A DNA stretch of 64,000 nt from an uncultured Christensenella sp. GTDB lineage: Bacteria > Bacillota > Clostridia > Christensenellales > CAG-917. The stretch is from the NCBI GenBank assembly GCA_910578325.1, contig CAJTQT010000002.1, positions 186,001 through 250,000 on the forward strand. Reading direction: 5' to 3'. The position numbers and the translations under genes are program-made. The notes under the pieces were generated by a model that saw only the letters and a program-made list of their open reading frames with translations, searched no databases and was not told the DNA's origin. This document shows, piece after piece, positions 41,106 through 48,864 of the stretch. Numbering within the stretch: the first letter of the stretch is position 1; every line of letters starts with the position of its first letter.

Positions 41106-41158
41106 ATTGTATCACCCTATTTATAGGCTGTCAAGAAAATTCGTCCAATTTTGTCCAA
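41106..41158 (-). promoter_or_regulatory. dcw cluster promoter with MraZ-type direct repeats
   Basis: On the minus strand TTGACA (41134-41129) and TACAAT (41111-41106) are separated by 17 bp. Just upstream lie two direct repeats, TTGGACAA (41158-41151) and TTGGACGA (41148-41141), spaced exactly 10 bp, one helical turn. MraZ binds short G-rich direct repeats with about this spacing in front of its own operon, so these are likely its sites. Confidence 0.75.
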
Positions 41159-41327
41159 AAAAATTTGGCTTTTTATTACATTTTTCTCGCAAATAAGGTT
41201 TACTTGTGAATTATAATGGCTATTTTTGATTTACTTGTAAACAATCGTTTAACATTCGGAATAAAGGCTATGCAACAATATTTTGTTTTCGTCATAAAAT
41301 GCAACAAGTAAAAAAGGAGGTAAAAAG

Positions 41328-41960
41328 ATGTCTTTTTGCAATAACAATTCCACACAAGACAGATGTCCCGGGAACATCAACGGCAATCCGATGAACGGTT
41401 TGTGCGAAAAAGTCTGCATACAGACCACGAAAATTTTCGACGCCTGTATGATGCAAACCAGCATAGACAGCACCGTCGCGCTTACAAACCTGACTCCTGC
41501 CGACCCCGTTCAACCCCTGACTTTCGTGAGCGGCTCTTCCACGTCCAGCGTGGGCACAATCACCGCTCTCACTGTCACGCCTATCGCCGACCGCCCCGGT
41601 CTTTCCAGAGTTACGGCGACGATTTCGATTCCCGTTCAGATTGCCTACACAGATGCCAACGGCACCGCAGGCACGGGTACAGGTTCGATTTCGGTCACTC
41701 AGGACGTTATTATGTGCGTGCCCACCGGCAGCGTGATTTCGCCCACAATAGCCGCTACTGTAAATATGGCCGCACCCAGAGGAACGTATGTCGGCGACAA
41801 TACATTCTCTATCACGTCCTGCGTAACGATAATTCTCAAAGTTCAGGCGGACGTAAACCTGCTTATCCCCTCTTACGGATATTGCAGAATCCCCCAGTGC
41901 ACCGAGTTCAGTCAGGACGTTTGCCAAGGCGTATTCGACCTGCCGCTTTTCCCGACCTGA
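41328..41960 (+). CDS. Cysteine-rich protein resembling Clostridial spore-surface hypothetical proteins
   Basis: This 210-residue protein has ten Cys, five of them in the first 40 residues (KVCIQTTKIFDACMMQ) and the rest as C, C, YGYCRIPQC and DVCQGVF. Its middle is Thr/Ser/Val-rich and looks like beta-sandwich (SRVTATISIPVQIAYTD). There is no signal peptide. The ending CTEFSQDVCQGVFDLPLFP is a pattern I recall from conserved Clostridial hypothetical proteins of similar size, possibly spore coat or exosporium components, but I cannot name a characterised member. A very strong ribosome site (AAGGAGG) suggests high expression. A TTCG-loop terminator follows about 80 nt later. Confidence 0.6.
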   Translation: MSFCNNNSTQDRCPGNINGNPMNGLCEKVCIQTTKIFDACMMQTSIDSTVALTNLTPADPVQPLTFVSGSSTSSVGTITALTVTPIADRPGLSRVTATISIPVQIAYTDANGTAGTGTGSISVTQDVIMCVPTGSVISPTIAATVNMAAPRGTYVGDNTFSITSCVTIILKVQADVNLLIPSYGYCRIPQCTEFSQDVCQGVFDLPLFPT

Positions 41961-42038
41961 TAAGGCGAACACAACGACAGTAAACAATAAATTGTTTAAA
42001 GAAATACGCAAAGTCAAGACAAAAATCGATAAAGAATC

Positions 42039-42065
42039 AAAAAGGCGTCTTCGGACGCCTTTTTA
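42039..42065 (+). terminator. Rho-independent terminator with TTCG tetraloop
   Basis: AAAAAGGCGTC and GACGCCTTTTT form a perfect 11-bp stem around a TTCG loop, an especially stable design. It ends the Cys-rich gene. Confidence 0.92.
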
Positions 42066-42068
42066 TAA

Positions 42069-42098
42069 TTGATAAACCGCGGCGTTGTATGTTATAAT
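42069..42098 (+). promoter_or_regulatory. Sigma-A promoter of the metallophosphoesterase gene, apparently leaderless
   Basis: TTGATA (42069-42074) and a perfect TATAAT (42093-42098) have an 18-bp spacer. The ATG at 42106 follows the -10 box after 7 nt, so the transcript should begin at the start codon. There is no Shine-Dalgarno sequence. Confidence 0.75.
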
Positions 42099-42105
42099 AC
42101 TGTCT

Positions 42106-42828
42106 ATGAAAGTTTTTGCAATAAGCGATTTACATCTGTCCTCCACGGTCGAAAAGCCTATGGATATATTTGGAGCCAACTGGGACAACCATTTTGACAG
42201 AATAACCGAGGACTGGAACGCAAGAGTATCCGACGACGACCTTGTTCTGCTCGGGGGCGATATGTCCTGGGGTATGAATATGGACGAGGCCGAACCTGAT
42301 TACCTCAAAATAGCAGCGCTCAAAGGAAGAAAAGTCGTTTTAAAAGGCAATCACGATTTATACTGGAATTCCCTCATAAAGATGAAAAGCCGCTTCCCGC
42401 AATTCGAATTTTTGCAGAATAACGCTTTGCGATTTACTCCGTCAGGAAATTCGGAGGATGAAACGGGCGTAGTGATTGCGGGAACCAGAGGCTGGAATAT
42501 CCCCTCCAAAGACGCTTCCGACGCCGATACTAAAATATACAGGCGCGAACTCATAAGGCTGGAACTTTCGCTCAACTGCGCAAACAAAATCCGCCGCGAT
42601 GGCGATAAACTCGTCGTTATGCTTCACTTCCCGCCATTTGAAGCCAACTACGCCGATACGGATATAATTTCACTCATAGAAAAATACAGTGCCGACTACG
42701 TGCTTTACGGCCATCTTCACGGAAAAAACGTACGCGTAAATACGAAAGTCGATAAACGCGGAGTCCCGTATCTTCTCACGTCCTGCGATCTGATTGACTG
42801 CAAACTTGTCGAGGTATGCGGCATATAG
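42106..42828 (+). CDS. Calcineurin-like metallophosphoesterase
   Basis: This 240-residue phosphoesterase has the full set of dimetal-site motifs: ISDLHLS (Asp, His), LLGGDMSWGM (Asp), LKGNHDLYW (Asn, His), VVMLHFPPF (His) and VLYGHLHG (two His). Small proteins of this type are common in Firmicutes and are usually described only as serine/threonine phosphatase-like or metallophosphatase. The substrate cannot be read from sequence. An earlier in-frame ATG at 42085 lies inside the promoter, so 42106 is the start. It lies about 70 nt before the S-4TM-like gene on the same strand. Confidence 0.9.
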   Translation: MKVFAISDLHLSSTVEKPMDIFGANWDNHFDRITEDWNARVSDDDLVLLGGDMSWGMNMDEAEPDYLKIAALKGRKVVLKGNHDLYWNSLIKMKSRFPQFEFLQNNALRFTPSGNSEDETGVVIAGTRGWNIPSKDASDADTKIYRRELIRLELSLNCANKIRRDGDKLVVMLHFPPFEANYADTDIISLIEKYSADYVLYGHLHGKNVRVNTKVDKRGVPYLLTSCDLIDCKLVEVCGI

Positions 42829-42895
42829 GCTCAAATCCTTGCGTTTTCTTATACTTTATATTATAATAGATATAATTTTGTATTAGGTGTATCAA

Positions 42896-44149
42896 ATGAA
42901 TAGGGTTTTAGAGTACGAAAATAAAGAAAAAAACATTCAGATTTATCGTAGTGCGCAAAAGATGTCCACCGAAGCAAAACTGGCGAAAATAATAATGTAT
43001 ATCGTCACGTTTATTCCGCTTATACTGGTTTTGACGCAGGACTTATTCGGGAAGGACGAAGCAACCGCAAATCTCGTTAAATTTTCGAGTTCGGCAGTCT
43101 CGCTAATACTAAATATACTTACGGAACTCATATCAAATATCATTGCAAACCACAAAGAAAAATCCGTTCTCCTCGCCCAGTTGTTCGAAACCAAAATCAC
43201 ATCCCACGCCCTTTCCAAAATGGAATACGACCGAGAGATGACAAACGACATCTACGAACTGGCAATCCGTAAAGGCACGTTAAAAAAGGAAAAGGAGTAT
43301 ACGGGAGCATATGACGTACCGCAGGAAATAGACGACAAATTCGCTTTCCTGTTTATAAACCGATACATCGCGGCAGAGACGCGCTATCTGCTAAACAAAC
43401 TGCAAATACTGTACGGAATCCTCATAACCGTAGCGTCGATACTGTTCATATTCCTGATTTCCAACCTGAATATGACGGAAGCCGTATATTATATCGTCTG
43501 TTTCTGGCCCGTGCTTATTCCCATAGTGCGCAACTTTGCAAAGAGTTTCAAAAACCAAAAACAATGCGTAAAGATGTCGGCGGACATCGACAATTATTTT
43601 GCCGACGGCGACGATTCTTCCGAAAAACTCAACCGCTTCAACGCTTATATACAAAGCATCTCTTTTGAAATGCGCAACAATCTGATAATAATTCCCTCCG
43701 CATTGCGACAATTACTTGCCAATCAGATTAAGATTCTCGACGTTGGCGTAACCAACCGTTTTATCGAAGCCATTTATGAATTCGAATATTTGGTAGCCCA
43801 GAAAAAAGGCATAAAAACACGCAAAAAGACCTTTGAATGGATTAGCCGCAACGATAACGGACGCAACGTGTCCGCAAGCGAAAAAGCCGAAATCATAAAA
43901 AAAGCACAGCAAAACGACTCGGACAAAATCAAAATCGAAACGCGCCTGAACTCACGAGTCAAACTGAACGAGAACATTGCCGCAACGGCAATCGACGGTT
44001 CTTCTGTCACTGCGCGCAAACCTGCAACCGCCTCAAAACAAAACGCAAGCAAGGCCGCGTCACCGAATACGCGCAATAAGCAATCCGCAAAATCACGCCC
44101 CAAAAGCATCGGCAATTCAAACGGTAATGCTTCTAAAAACAAAAAATAA
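42896..44149 (+). CDS. Four-helix membrane protein resembling S-4TM/SLATT putative pore-forming effectors
   Basis: This 417-residue protein opens with an amphipathic segment (NIQIYRSAQKMSTEAKLA). Two helices follow (about 30-48 and 63-84), then a cytosolic block of about 80 residues and two more helices (about 170-188 and 195-213). The layout of two hairpins, preceded by an AQ..(S/Y)..AK-type motif, resembles S-4TM and SLATT proteins, which are predicted pore formers in nucleotide-activated defence systems. After residue 215 comes a helical domain, then a 100-residue Lys/Ser/Asn/Ala-rich basic tail. No nucleotidyltransferase lies beside it. The ATG at 42896 has AGGTG 6 nt ahead. A TATAAT at 42862-42867 with a weak -35 (TTGCGT, 17-bp spacer) may be its promoter. 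The family call is tentative. Confidence 0.5.
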   Translation: MNRVLEYENKEKNIQIYRSAQKMSTEAKLAKIIMYIVTFIPLILVLTQDLFGKDEATANLVKFSSSAVSLILNILTELISNIIANHKEKSVLLAQLFETKITSHALSKMEYDREMTNDIYELAIRKGTLKKEKEYTGAYDVPQEIDDKFAFLFINRYIAAETRYLLNKLQILYGILITVASILFIFLISNLNMTEAVYYIVCFWPVLIPIVRNFAKSFKNQKQCVKMSADIDNYFADGDDSSEKLNRFNAYIQSISFEMRNNLIIIPSALRQLLANQIKILDVGVTNRFIEAIYEFEYLVAQKKGIKTRKKTFEWISRNDNGRNVSASEKAEIIKKAQQNDSDKIKIETRLNSRVKLNENIAATAIDGSSVTARKPATASKQNASKAASPNTRNKQSAKSRPKSIGNSNGNASKNKK

Positions 44150-44306
44150 ATCCTGCTGACAAGATTAAATTTCCTTTTCAAATATCAAATATACAAGATG
44201 ACAGTAATAAAATGTCGTTTTAGTCCGAAAAGCGATTAAAACGGCAAAGTATTTTAAAATTTGCGCTAAATTAGAAATGTTTCAGCACTAAAATCCATTA
44301 TTTATT

Positions 44307-44921
44307 CTATTCTGCGCTATCTTCCCCCGTTGATCTTGCATTTTCCAAAAGCGTATCTATACGCGCAAGCACCTCTTCTTTGCCCGTTTTTGACAGCGAC
44401 GAAGTGAGAATAATATCCTTTGTTCCCACACCCAACGAGTTTGCTACAATCGCTCTGCACTTCTGTTGCTGAGCGCGCGAAAGTTTATCCGATTTAGTTG
44501 CTATCAAGGTAAACGGGATACCCGTGGAATACAGATACCGAACCATAAGTTTATCATCTTCCGTAGGCTCGTGTCTTATATCGACAAGCACAAAGACATT
44601 GATTAAATTGCAACTCTGTTGTAAATACGTTTCGACAAGTCCTCCCCACTTTTTCTTATCAGTCTTGTTTACTTTTGCATAGCCGTACCCCGGCAAATCC
44701 ACAAAGCAATATTCGCCGTTGTTTATCTTAAAATAATTAAGAAGTCTTGTACGTCCGGGTTCGGAAGACGTTTTTGCCAGTTTCTTCTGATTTGTTAAAA
44801 AATTTATAAACGAGGATTTACCAACATTGGACTTCCCCGCAATGGCTATTTCAGGCATTCCGTAATCGGGAATTTTGGCGGCTTCCGCCACAGAAATTAT
44901 AAACTCCGCCTGTTTAATCAT
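44307..44921 (-). CDS. engB: Ribosome biogenesis GTPase YsxC/EngB
   Basis: This 204-residue GTPase is needed for assembly of the large ribosomal subunit. The G motifs are in order: G1 IAGKSNVGKSSFINFL, G2 threonine in PGRTRLLNYF, G3 FVDLPGYGYAKV, G4 IATKSDKLSRAQ, and a G5 in ILTSSLSKTGKEE. The ATG at 44921 has GGGAGG upstream, so the open frame's extra 12 codons are not used. It follows clpX but beyond a terminator. The lon gene often found between clpX and engB is missing. Confidence 0.95.
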   Translation of the reverse strand: MIKQAEFIISVAEAAKIPDYGMPEIAIAGKSNVGKSSFINFLTNQKKLAKTSSEPGRTRLLNYFKINNGEYCFVDLPGYGYAKVNKTDKKKWGGLVETYLQQSCNLINVFVLVDIRHEPTEDDKLMVRYLYSTGIPFTLIATKSDKLSRAQQQKCRAIVANSLGVGTKDIILTSSLSKTGKEEVLARIDTLLENARSTGEDSAE

Positions 44922-45050
44922 ATTTTCCTCCCTAATCCGCGAATCTCCTCTCTGCAATCGGATACTGTTATATTATCATTCAATGCGAATGTGGTTATAC
45001 TTTTGTATATTGCATACAAATCAAGCGCGCAACGCCGTTTTAAGATATAA

Positions 45051-45075
45051 AAATAGCGCGCAACGCGCGCTATTT
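45051..45075 (-). terminator. Rho-independent terminator of clpX
   Basis: AAATAGCGCGC and GCGCGCTATTT form a perfect 11-bp stem with a 3-nt loop, 8 nt past the clpX stop. Confidence 0.85.
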
Positions 45076-45082
45076 AAACTTT

Positions 45083-46378
45083 TCAGCAAGGAATACCCTC
45101 GTCGGAAGTATCGAAAGCGTGTTCGCTACCGTCAGATTCTTTGAGTTTAGGCACTCGGTGAACTATCGGCGCGGCTTTCTTTTCGATTGCGTCCTTTGTC
45201 AAAATAACCTTTTCGATTGTTTCATCCGACGGGATTTCATACATAAGATCGAGCAACGCTTCTTCCAGTATAGCGCGCAATCCTCTTGCGCCCGTTTTGA
45301 GTTCTATTGCCCGCGCGGCAACCGCCCTCAACGCTTCTTCGTCAAATTCAAGCAATACGCCGTCAAGTTCGAACTGTTTCTTATACTGTTTGACAAGCGC
45401 GTTCTTCGGCTCGTTCAGTATTTTGATAAGAGCGTTTTCGTCAAGCGCGTTTAGTCCTACGACAATAGGTACACGACCTACAAATTCCGGAATCAAGCCG
45501 TATTTAATCAAATCCGACGGCTGTAATTCCTTGATAAGTTCGTCGTATCTGTAATCGAGAGTGCCCTTAACCGACGAACCGAATCCGAGTTTGGAGTTGT
45601 CCTTACGACTGTCGACAATTTTGTCCAAATCCACAAACGCACCGCCGCAGATAAAGAGTATATTTGTCGTATCAATCTGATAACACTCCTGATTAGGATG
45701 CTTTCTTCCGCCTTGCGGAGGAACATTGGCAACCGTTCCCTCGATGATTTTAAGCAACGCCTGTTGCACGCCCTCGCCGCTCACGTCGCGCGTGATAGAC
45801 ACATTTTCGCCCTTTTTGGAAATCTTATCTATCTCGTCGATATAAACTATTCCCGTCTGAGCGCGCTGTATATCGTTGTCTGCCGCCTGTATGAGTTTAA
45901 GCAGAATATTTTCAACGTCTTCGCCGACATATCCCGCTTCTGTAAGCGTAGTAGCATCCGCAATGGCGAAAGGTACGTTGAGAATCTGCGCCAAAGTCTT
46001 TGCAAGCAGAGTTTTACCCGAGCCGGTAGGTCCGAGCAACAGCACATTGCTCTTTTCGATTACAACGTCCTTTTTGTCGTCTTCTCCGCTTTGTAAAATG
46101 CGCTTGAAATGATTATACACTGCAACCGACAGAACTCTCTTTGCGCTGTCCTGTCCGACAATATACTCGTCCAGTTTCGCTTTTATTTCCTGCGGCGGAA
46201 GCAACTTTATATCGTTGGTCTTTTTCTGACCTTTCAAGCCCATAATGGCAAGGCACTGTTCAACGCATTCGTTGCAAATGCTCAGCCCGTCAGGTCCTGA
46301 TACAATCTGACCGACCTCGTGTTCCGACCGTCTGCAAAAACTGCAAAACTGTTCTTTCTGATAATTTTCCTTATCCAT
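45083..46378 (-). CDS. clpX: ATP-dependent unfoldase ClpX
   Basis: This 431-residue AAA+ unfoldase feeds proteins to ClpP. The amino-terminal zinc finger is CSFCRRSEHEVGQI with ICNECVEQC. The ATPase core has Walker A LLLGPTGSGKTLLAKTLA, Walker B GIVYIDEIDKIS and the pore loop GYVGEDVENI, and the IGF-type loop region for ClpP docking lies around KLGFGSSVKG. Sensor 2 (TGARGLRAILEEALLDLM) completes it. It is 71 nt downstream of clpP on the same strand. Confidence 0.97.
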   Translation of the reverse strand: MDKENYQKEQFCSFCRRSEHEVGQIVSGPDGLSICNECVEQCLAIMGLKGQKKTNDIKLLPPQEIKAKLDEYIVGQDSAKRVLSVAVYNHFKRILQSGEDDKKDVVIEKSNVLLLGPTGSGKTLLAKTLAQILNVPFAIADATTLTEAGYVGEDVENILLKLIQAADNDIQRAQTGIVYIDEIDKISKKGENVSITRDVSGEGVQQALLKIIEGTVANVPPQGGRKHPNQECYQIDTTNILFICGGAFVDLDKIVDSRKDNSKLGFGSSVKGTLDYRYDELIKELQPSDLIKYGLIPEFVGRVPIVVGLNALDENALIKILNEPKNALVKQYKKQFELDGVLLEFDEEALRAVAARAIELKTGARGLRAILEEALLDLMYEIPSDETIEKVILTKDAIEKKAAPIVHRVPKLKESDGSEHAFDTSDEGIPC

Positions 46379-46449
46379 AATTAACCTCGATAGATATCAG
46401 AAAACCGTATCGGTCGATACGGAATTCTCTTTTGCGAATAAAAAGGATT

Positions 46450-47046
46450 TTACTTTCTTGTATAGAATATCTTATCCACGATTCCGTAAGATTCCGCTTC
46501 TTCCGCGCTCATATAAAAGTCGCGGTCGGTATCCACTTCCACCTTAGACAGCGGCTGCGAAGTATTCTGTGCGAGAATCTCGTTCAGGCGTTTTTTCGTT
46601 TTGAGGATCTCGTTTGCCTGAATCGCTATATCGCTGGCCTGTCCCTGAGTTCCACCCAGCGGCTGATGAATCATAACCTTTGCGTTCGGCAACGCAAAAC
46701 GCTTGCCTTTTGCGCCCGAAGAAAGCAGAAACGCGCCCATAGAAGCCGCCATACCTATACAGATCGTGGATACGTCGCATTTAATATAGTTCATCGTATC
46801 GTAAATCGCAAACCCTGCCGAAACAGAGCCGCCGGGGCTGTTTATATAAAGGCTTATATCTTTGGAGGAATCTTTTCCTTCGAGATATATGAGTTGCGCT
46901 ACGATAAGATCCGCAACGGTATCGTCGATTTCTCCCGTGAGAAATATAATACGGTCTTCCAAAAGACGCGAATATATATCGTACGAACGCTCGCCTCTTC
47001 CCGTCTGCTCAACAACCATAGGTATTAAACTGTTTTTGATTTCCAT
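46450..47046 (-). CDS. clpP: ATP-dependent Clp protease proteolytic subunit
   Basis: This 198-residue serine protease forms the tetradecameric ClpP barrel. The catalytic Ser lies in GMAASMGAFLL, the His in NAKVMIHQPLGG and the Asp in DRDFYMSAEEAESYGI. YINSPGGSVSAGFAIYD forms the handle/oxyanion region. Length and sequence are standard. The gene lies between tig and clpX, the usual Firmicute order. Confidence 0.97.
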   Translation of the reverse strand: MEIKNSLIPMVVEQTGRGERSYDIYSRLLEDRIIFLTGEIDDTVADLIVAQLIYLEGKDSSKDISLYINSPGGSVSAGFAIYDTMNYIKCDVSTICIGMAASMGAFLLSSGAKGKRFALPNAKVMIHQPLGGTQGQASDIAIQANEILKTKKRLNEILAQNTSQPLSKVEVDTDRDFYMSAEEAESYGIVDKIFYTRK

Positions 47047-47203
47047 AAATCCTCCGACTTATCTTACAAGTATTAACGATGCGCGCAACCGCGCCGCAAC
47101 CGCTTTATCCGAGTATACACCCATACGCCCGAAAGTTCCGATTACGGTTCTTTTTTCAAGCCGAGCGTATTCGACGTTTAATTTTACACAAAAATCCTGA
47201 ATA

Positions 47204-48661
47204 TTATTCTGCGTCGACAGGCTTTGCGGATGCTGTTTTAGAAGTCTTTTTAGCGGCGGGTTTCTTTTCTTCCGTTTTCTTGTCGTCGGAAGTCGCAGCG
47301 GTCTTCTTTGCGGCAGGCTTCTTTGCAGGAGCCTTTTTCTCACCCTCTTCTTTCTCGGCAACCGTCTTTTTAGCCGCAACCTTACCCTCGTTTGCCTCTT
47401 TGAGCGTGTTCATCAGTTTTTCGGAAAGAACGGAATTTACGATATAATTGATTTGGTCGCGATTCAGAGTTTTTCTGATCTCTTCGACAGTCTGAGAGGA
47501 CTGCTCCGCGATTTGTTCCAAACGCGCGTCGATATCTTTGTCTTCGATTTCGATTTTCTCCGCTTTTATAATCTCTTCCATAACGAGACGGACTTTTACG
47601 GTTTTTGCAGCCTGATCTTTATACTCGTCAACAAGTTTTTCTTCCGTCATATTGAGATACTGCAAATACATATTGAAATCCAACCCCTGCCCTGCGATGC
47701 GGTACTTCATATCGTTGACCATATCTTCCGCTTCACGGTTTATCATTGCGGCAGGAATTTCCACTTCGCTCGCTTCCACGATTTTCTCTACGATTGAGTC
47801 TTCATAATCGTGCTCGGCTTTATGCATTTCCTGTTCGAGCAATCTTGCTTTCACGTCTTTTTTATACTCCGCAAACGTATCGAACTCGGACACTTCCTTT
47901 GCGAATTCGTCATCGAGCGCAGGCAACTCTTTTACGCGCACCGCTTTGACATTGCAAGCAAAAACGGCTTCTTTACCTGCAAGATTCTCTGCGTGATACT
48001 CTTTGGGGAAAGTAACTTTGACGTCTTTGCTCTCTCCCGCTTTTACGCCAACGAGTTGATCTTCGAATCCCGGAATAAACGTATTGCTTCCCAGTTCGAG
48101 TTCATAATTCTCCGCGCTGCCGCCGTCGAACTTTACGCCGTCAACGGTTCCGCTATAATCAATCAACACCACGTTGCCGTTTTCCGCCGCTTTATCCGCG
48201 TCTACAAGACGCGCCTGCTTTGCCTGTTCGCCCTCTATAAACTCGCTCACCTGCTTATCGGTAATCTTAACCTCCGCCTTCGCGATGCCGAGCCCCTTAT
48301 ACTGTCCGAGTTTGACTTCGGGTTTAGTCACCATAACGATGGTGTATTTTACGCCGCCGTCTTCCAGCACGTCGACGTCGTCAACGCTGTCAAGCGCAAC
48401 GAATTCATACTCGTCCGATTTTTCGATTTCTACAAGCGAAGCGTCAATCATATCATTGACCGCGTCCGAAAAGAACACACCCTCGCCGTACATACCTTCG
48501 ATGACTTTCTTCGGGGCTTTGCCTTTTCTGAAACCGGGCACGTTGTATTTGTGTTTTGTCTTGTGGTAAACCGTGTCAATTGCTTTTGCAAATTCTTCCG
48601 CAGTTGCGGTGTAGTTGAATTTGACCAGACTCTTTTCGAGTTTTTCGACTGTATAGTTCAT
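47204..48661 (-). CDS. tig: Trigger factor with a long Lys/Ala-rich tail
   Basis: This 485-residue ribosome-bound chaperone and peptidyl-prolyl isomerase has an amino-terminal ribosome-binding domain with a GFRKGKAPKKVIE signature. An FKBP domain follows (NVVLIDYSGTVDGVKFDGG, FIPGFEDQLVG), and then a helical substrate-binding domain. The last 60 residues, bases 47204-47390, form a tail of AAKK, PAKK and KKTSK repeats like histone H1 or Lys-rich RNA-binding tails, absent from typical trigger factor. The ATG at 48661 has GGAGG at 4 nt and supersedes an ATG five codons upstream. Confidence 0.95.
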   Translation of the reverse strand: MNYTVEKLEKSLVKFNYTATAEEFAKAIDTVYHKTKHKYNVPGFRKGKAPKKVIEGMYGEGVFFSDAVNDMIDASLVEIEKSDEYEFVALDSVDDVDVLEDGGVKYTIVMVTKPEVKLGQYKGLGIAKAEVKITDKQVSEFIEGEQAKQARLVDADKAAENGNVVLIDYSGTVDGVKFDGGSAENYELELGSNTFIPGFEDQLVGVKAGESKDVKVTFPKEYHAENLAGKEAVFACNVKAVRVKELPALDDEFAKEVSEFDTFAEYKKDVKARLLEQEMHKAEHDYEDSIVEKIVEASEVEIPAAMINREAEDMVNDMKYRIAGQGLDFNMYLQYLNMTEEKLVDEYKDQAAKTVKVRLVMEEIIKAEKIEIEDKDIDARLEQIAEQSSQTVEEIRKTLNRDQINYIVNSVLSEKLMNTLKEANEGKVAAKKTVAEKEEGEKKAPAKKPAAKKTAATSDDKKTEEKKPAAKKTSKTASAKPVDAE

Positions 48662-48829
48662 TTGTCCTCCAAACATACCGCGCCTTTCGCGCGCATACGT
48701 ATAAAATTTTACAAAGTATATGGATTATATCACAAAGTAAAATAAAAAGCAACGGAATTATGCGCGGTTTAAAGCGGGAACTTTAATAAACAGTATAAAT
48801 TTTCAATTCGTTCAACATTCTCAAAAACG

Positions 48830-48858
48830 TTGATAAAACATCGGCGAAATGCTATCAT
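48830..48858 (+). promoter_or_regulatory. Sigma-A promoter of rqcH, apparently leaderless
   Basis: TTGATA (48830-48835) and TATCAT (48853-48858) are 17 bp apart. The ATG at 48865 follows after 6 nt. AAAGG directly touches the ATG and cannot serve as a spaced ribosome site. Confidence 0.65.
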
Positions 48859-48864
48859 AAAGGT

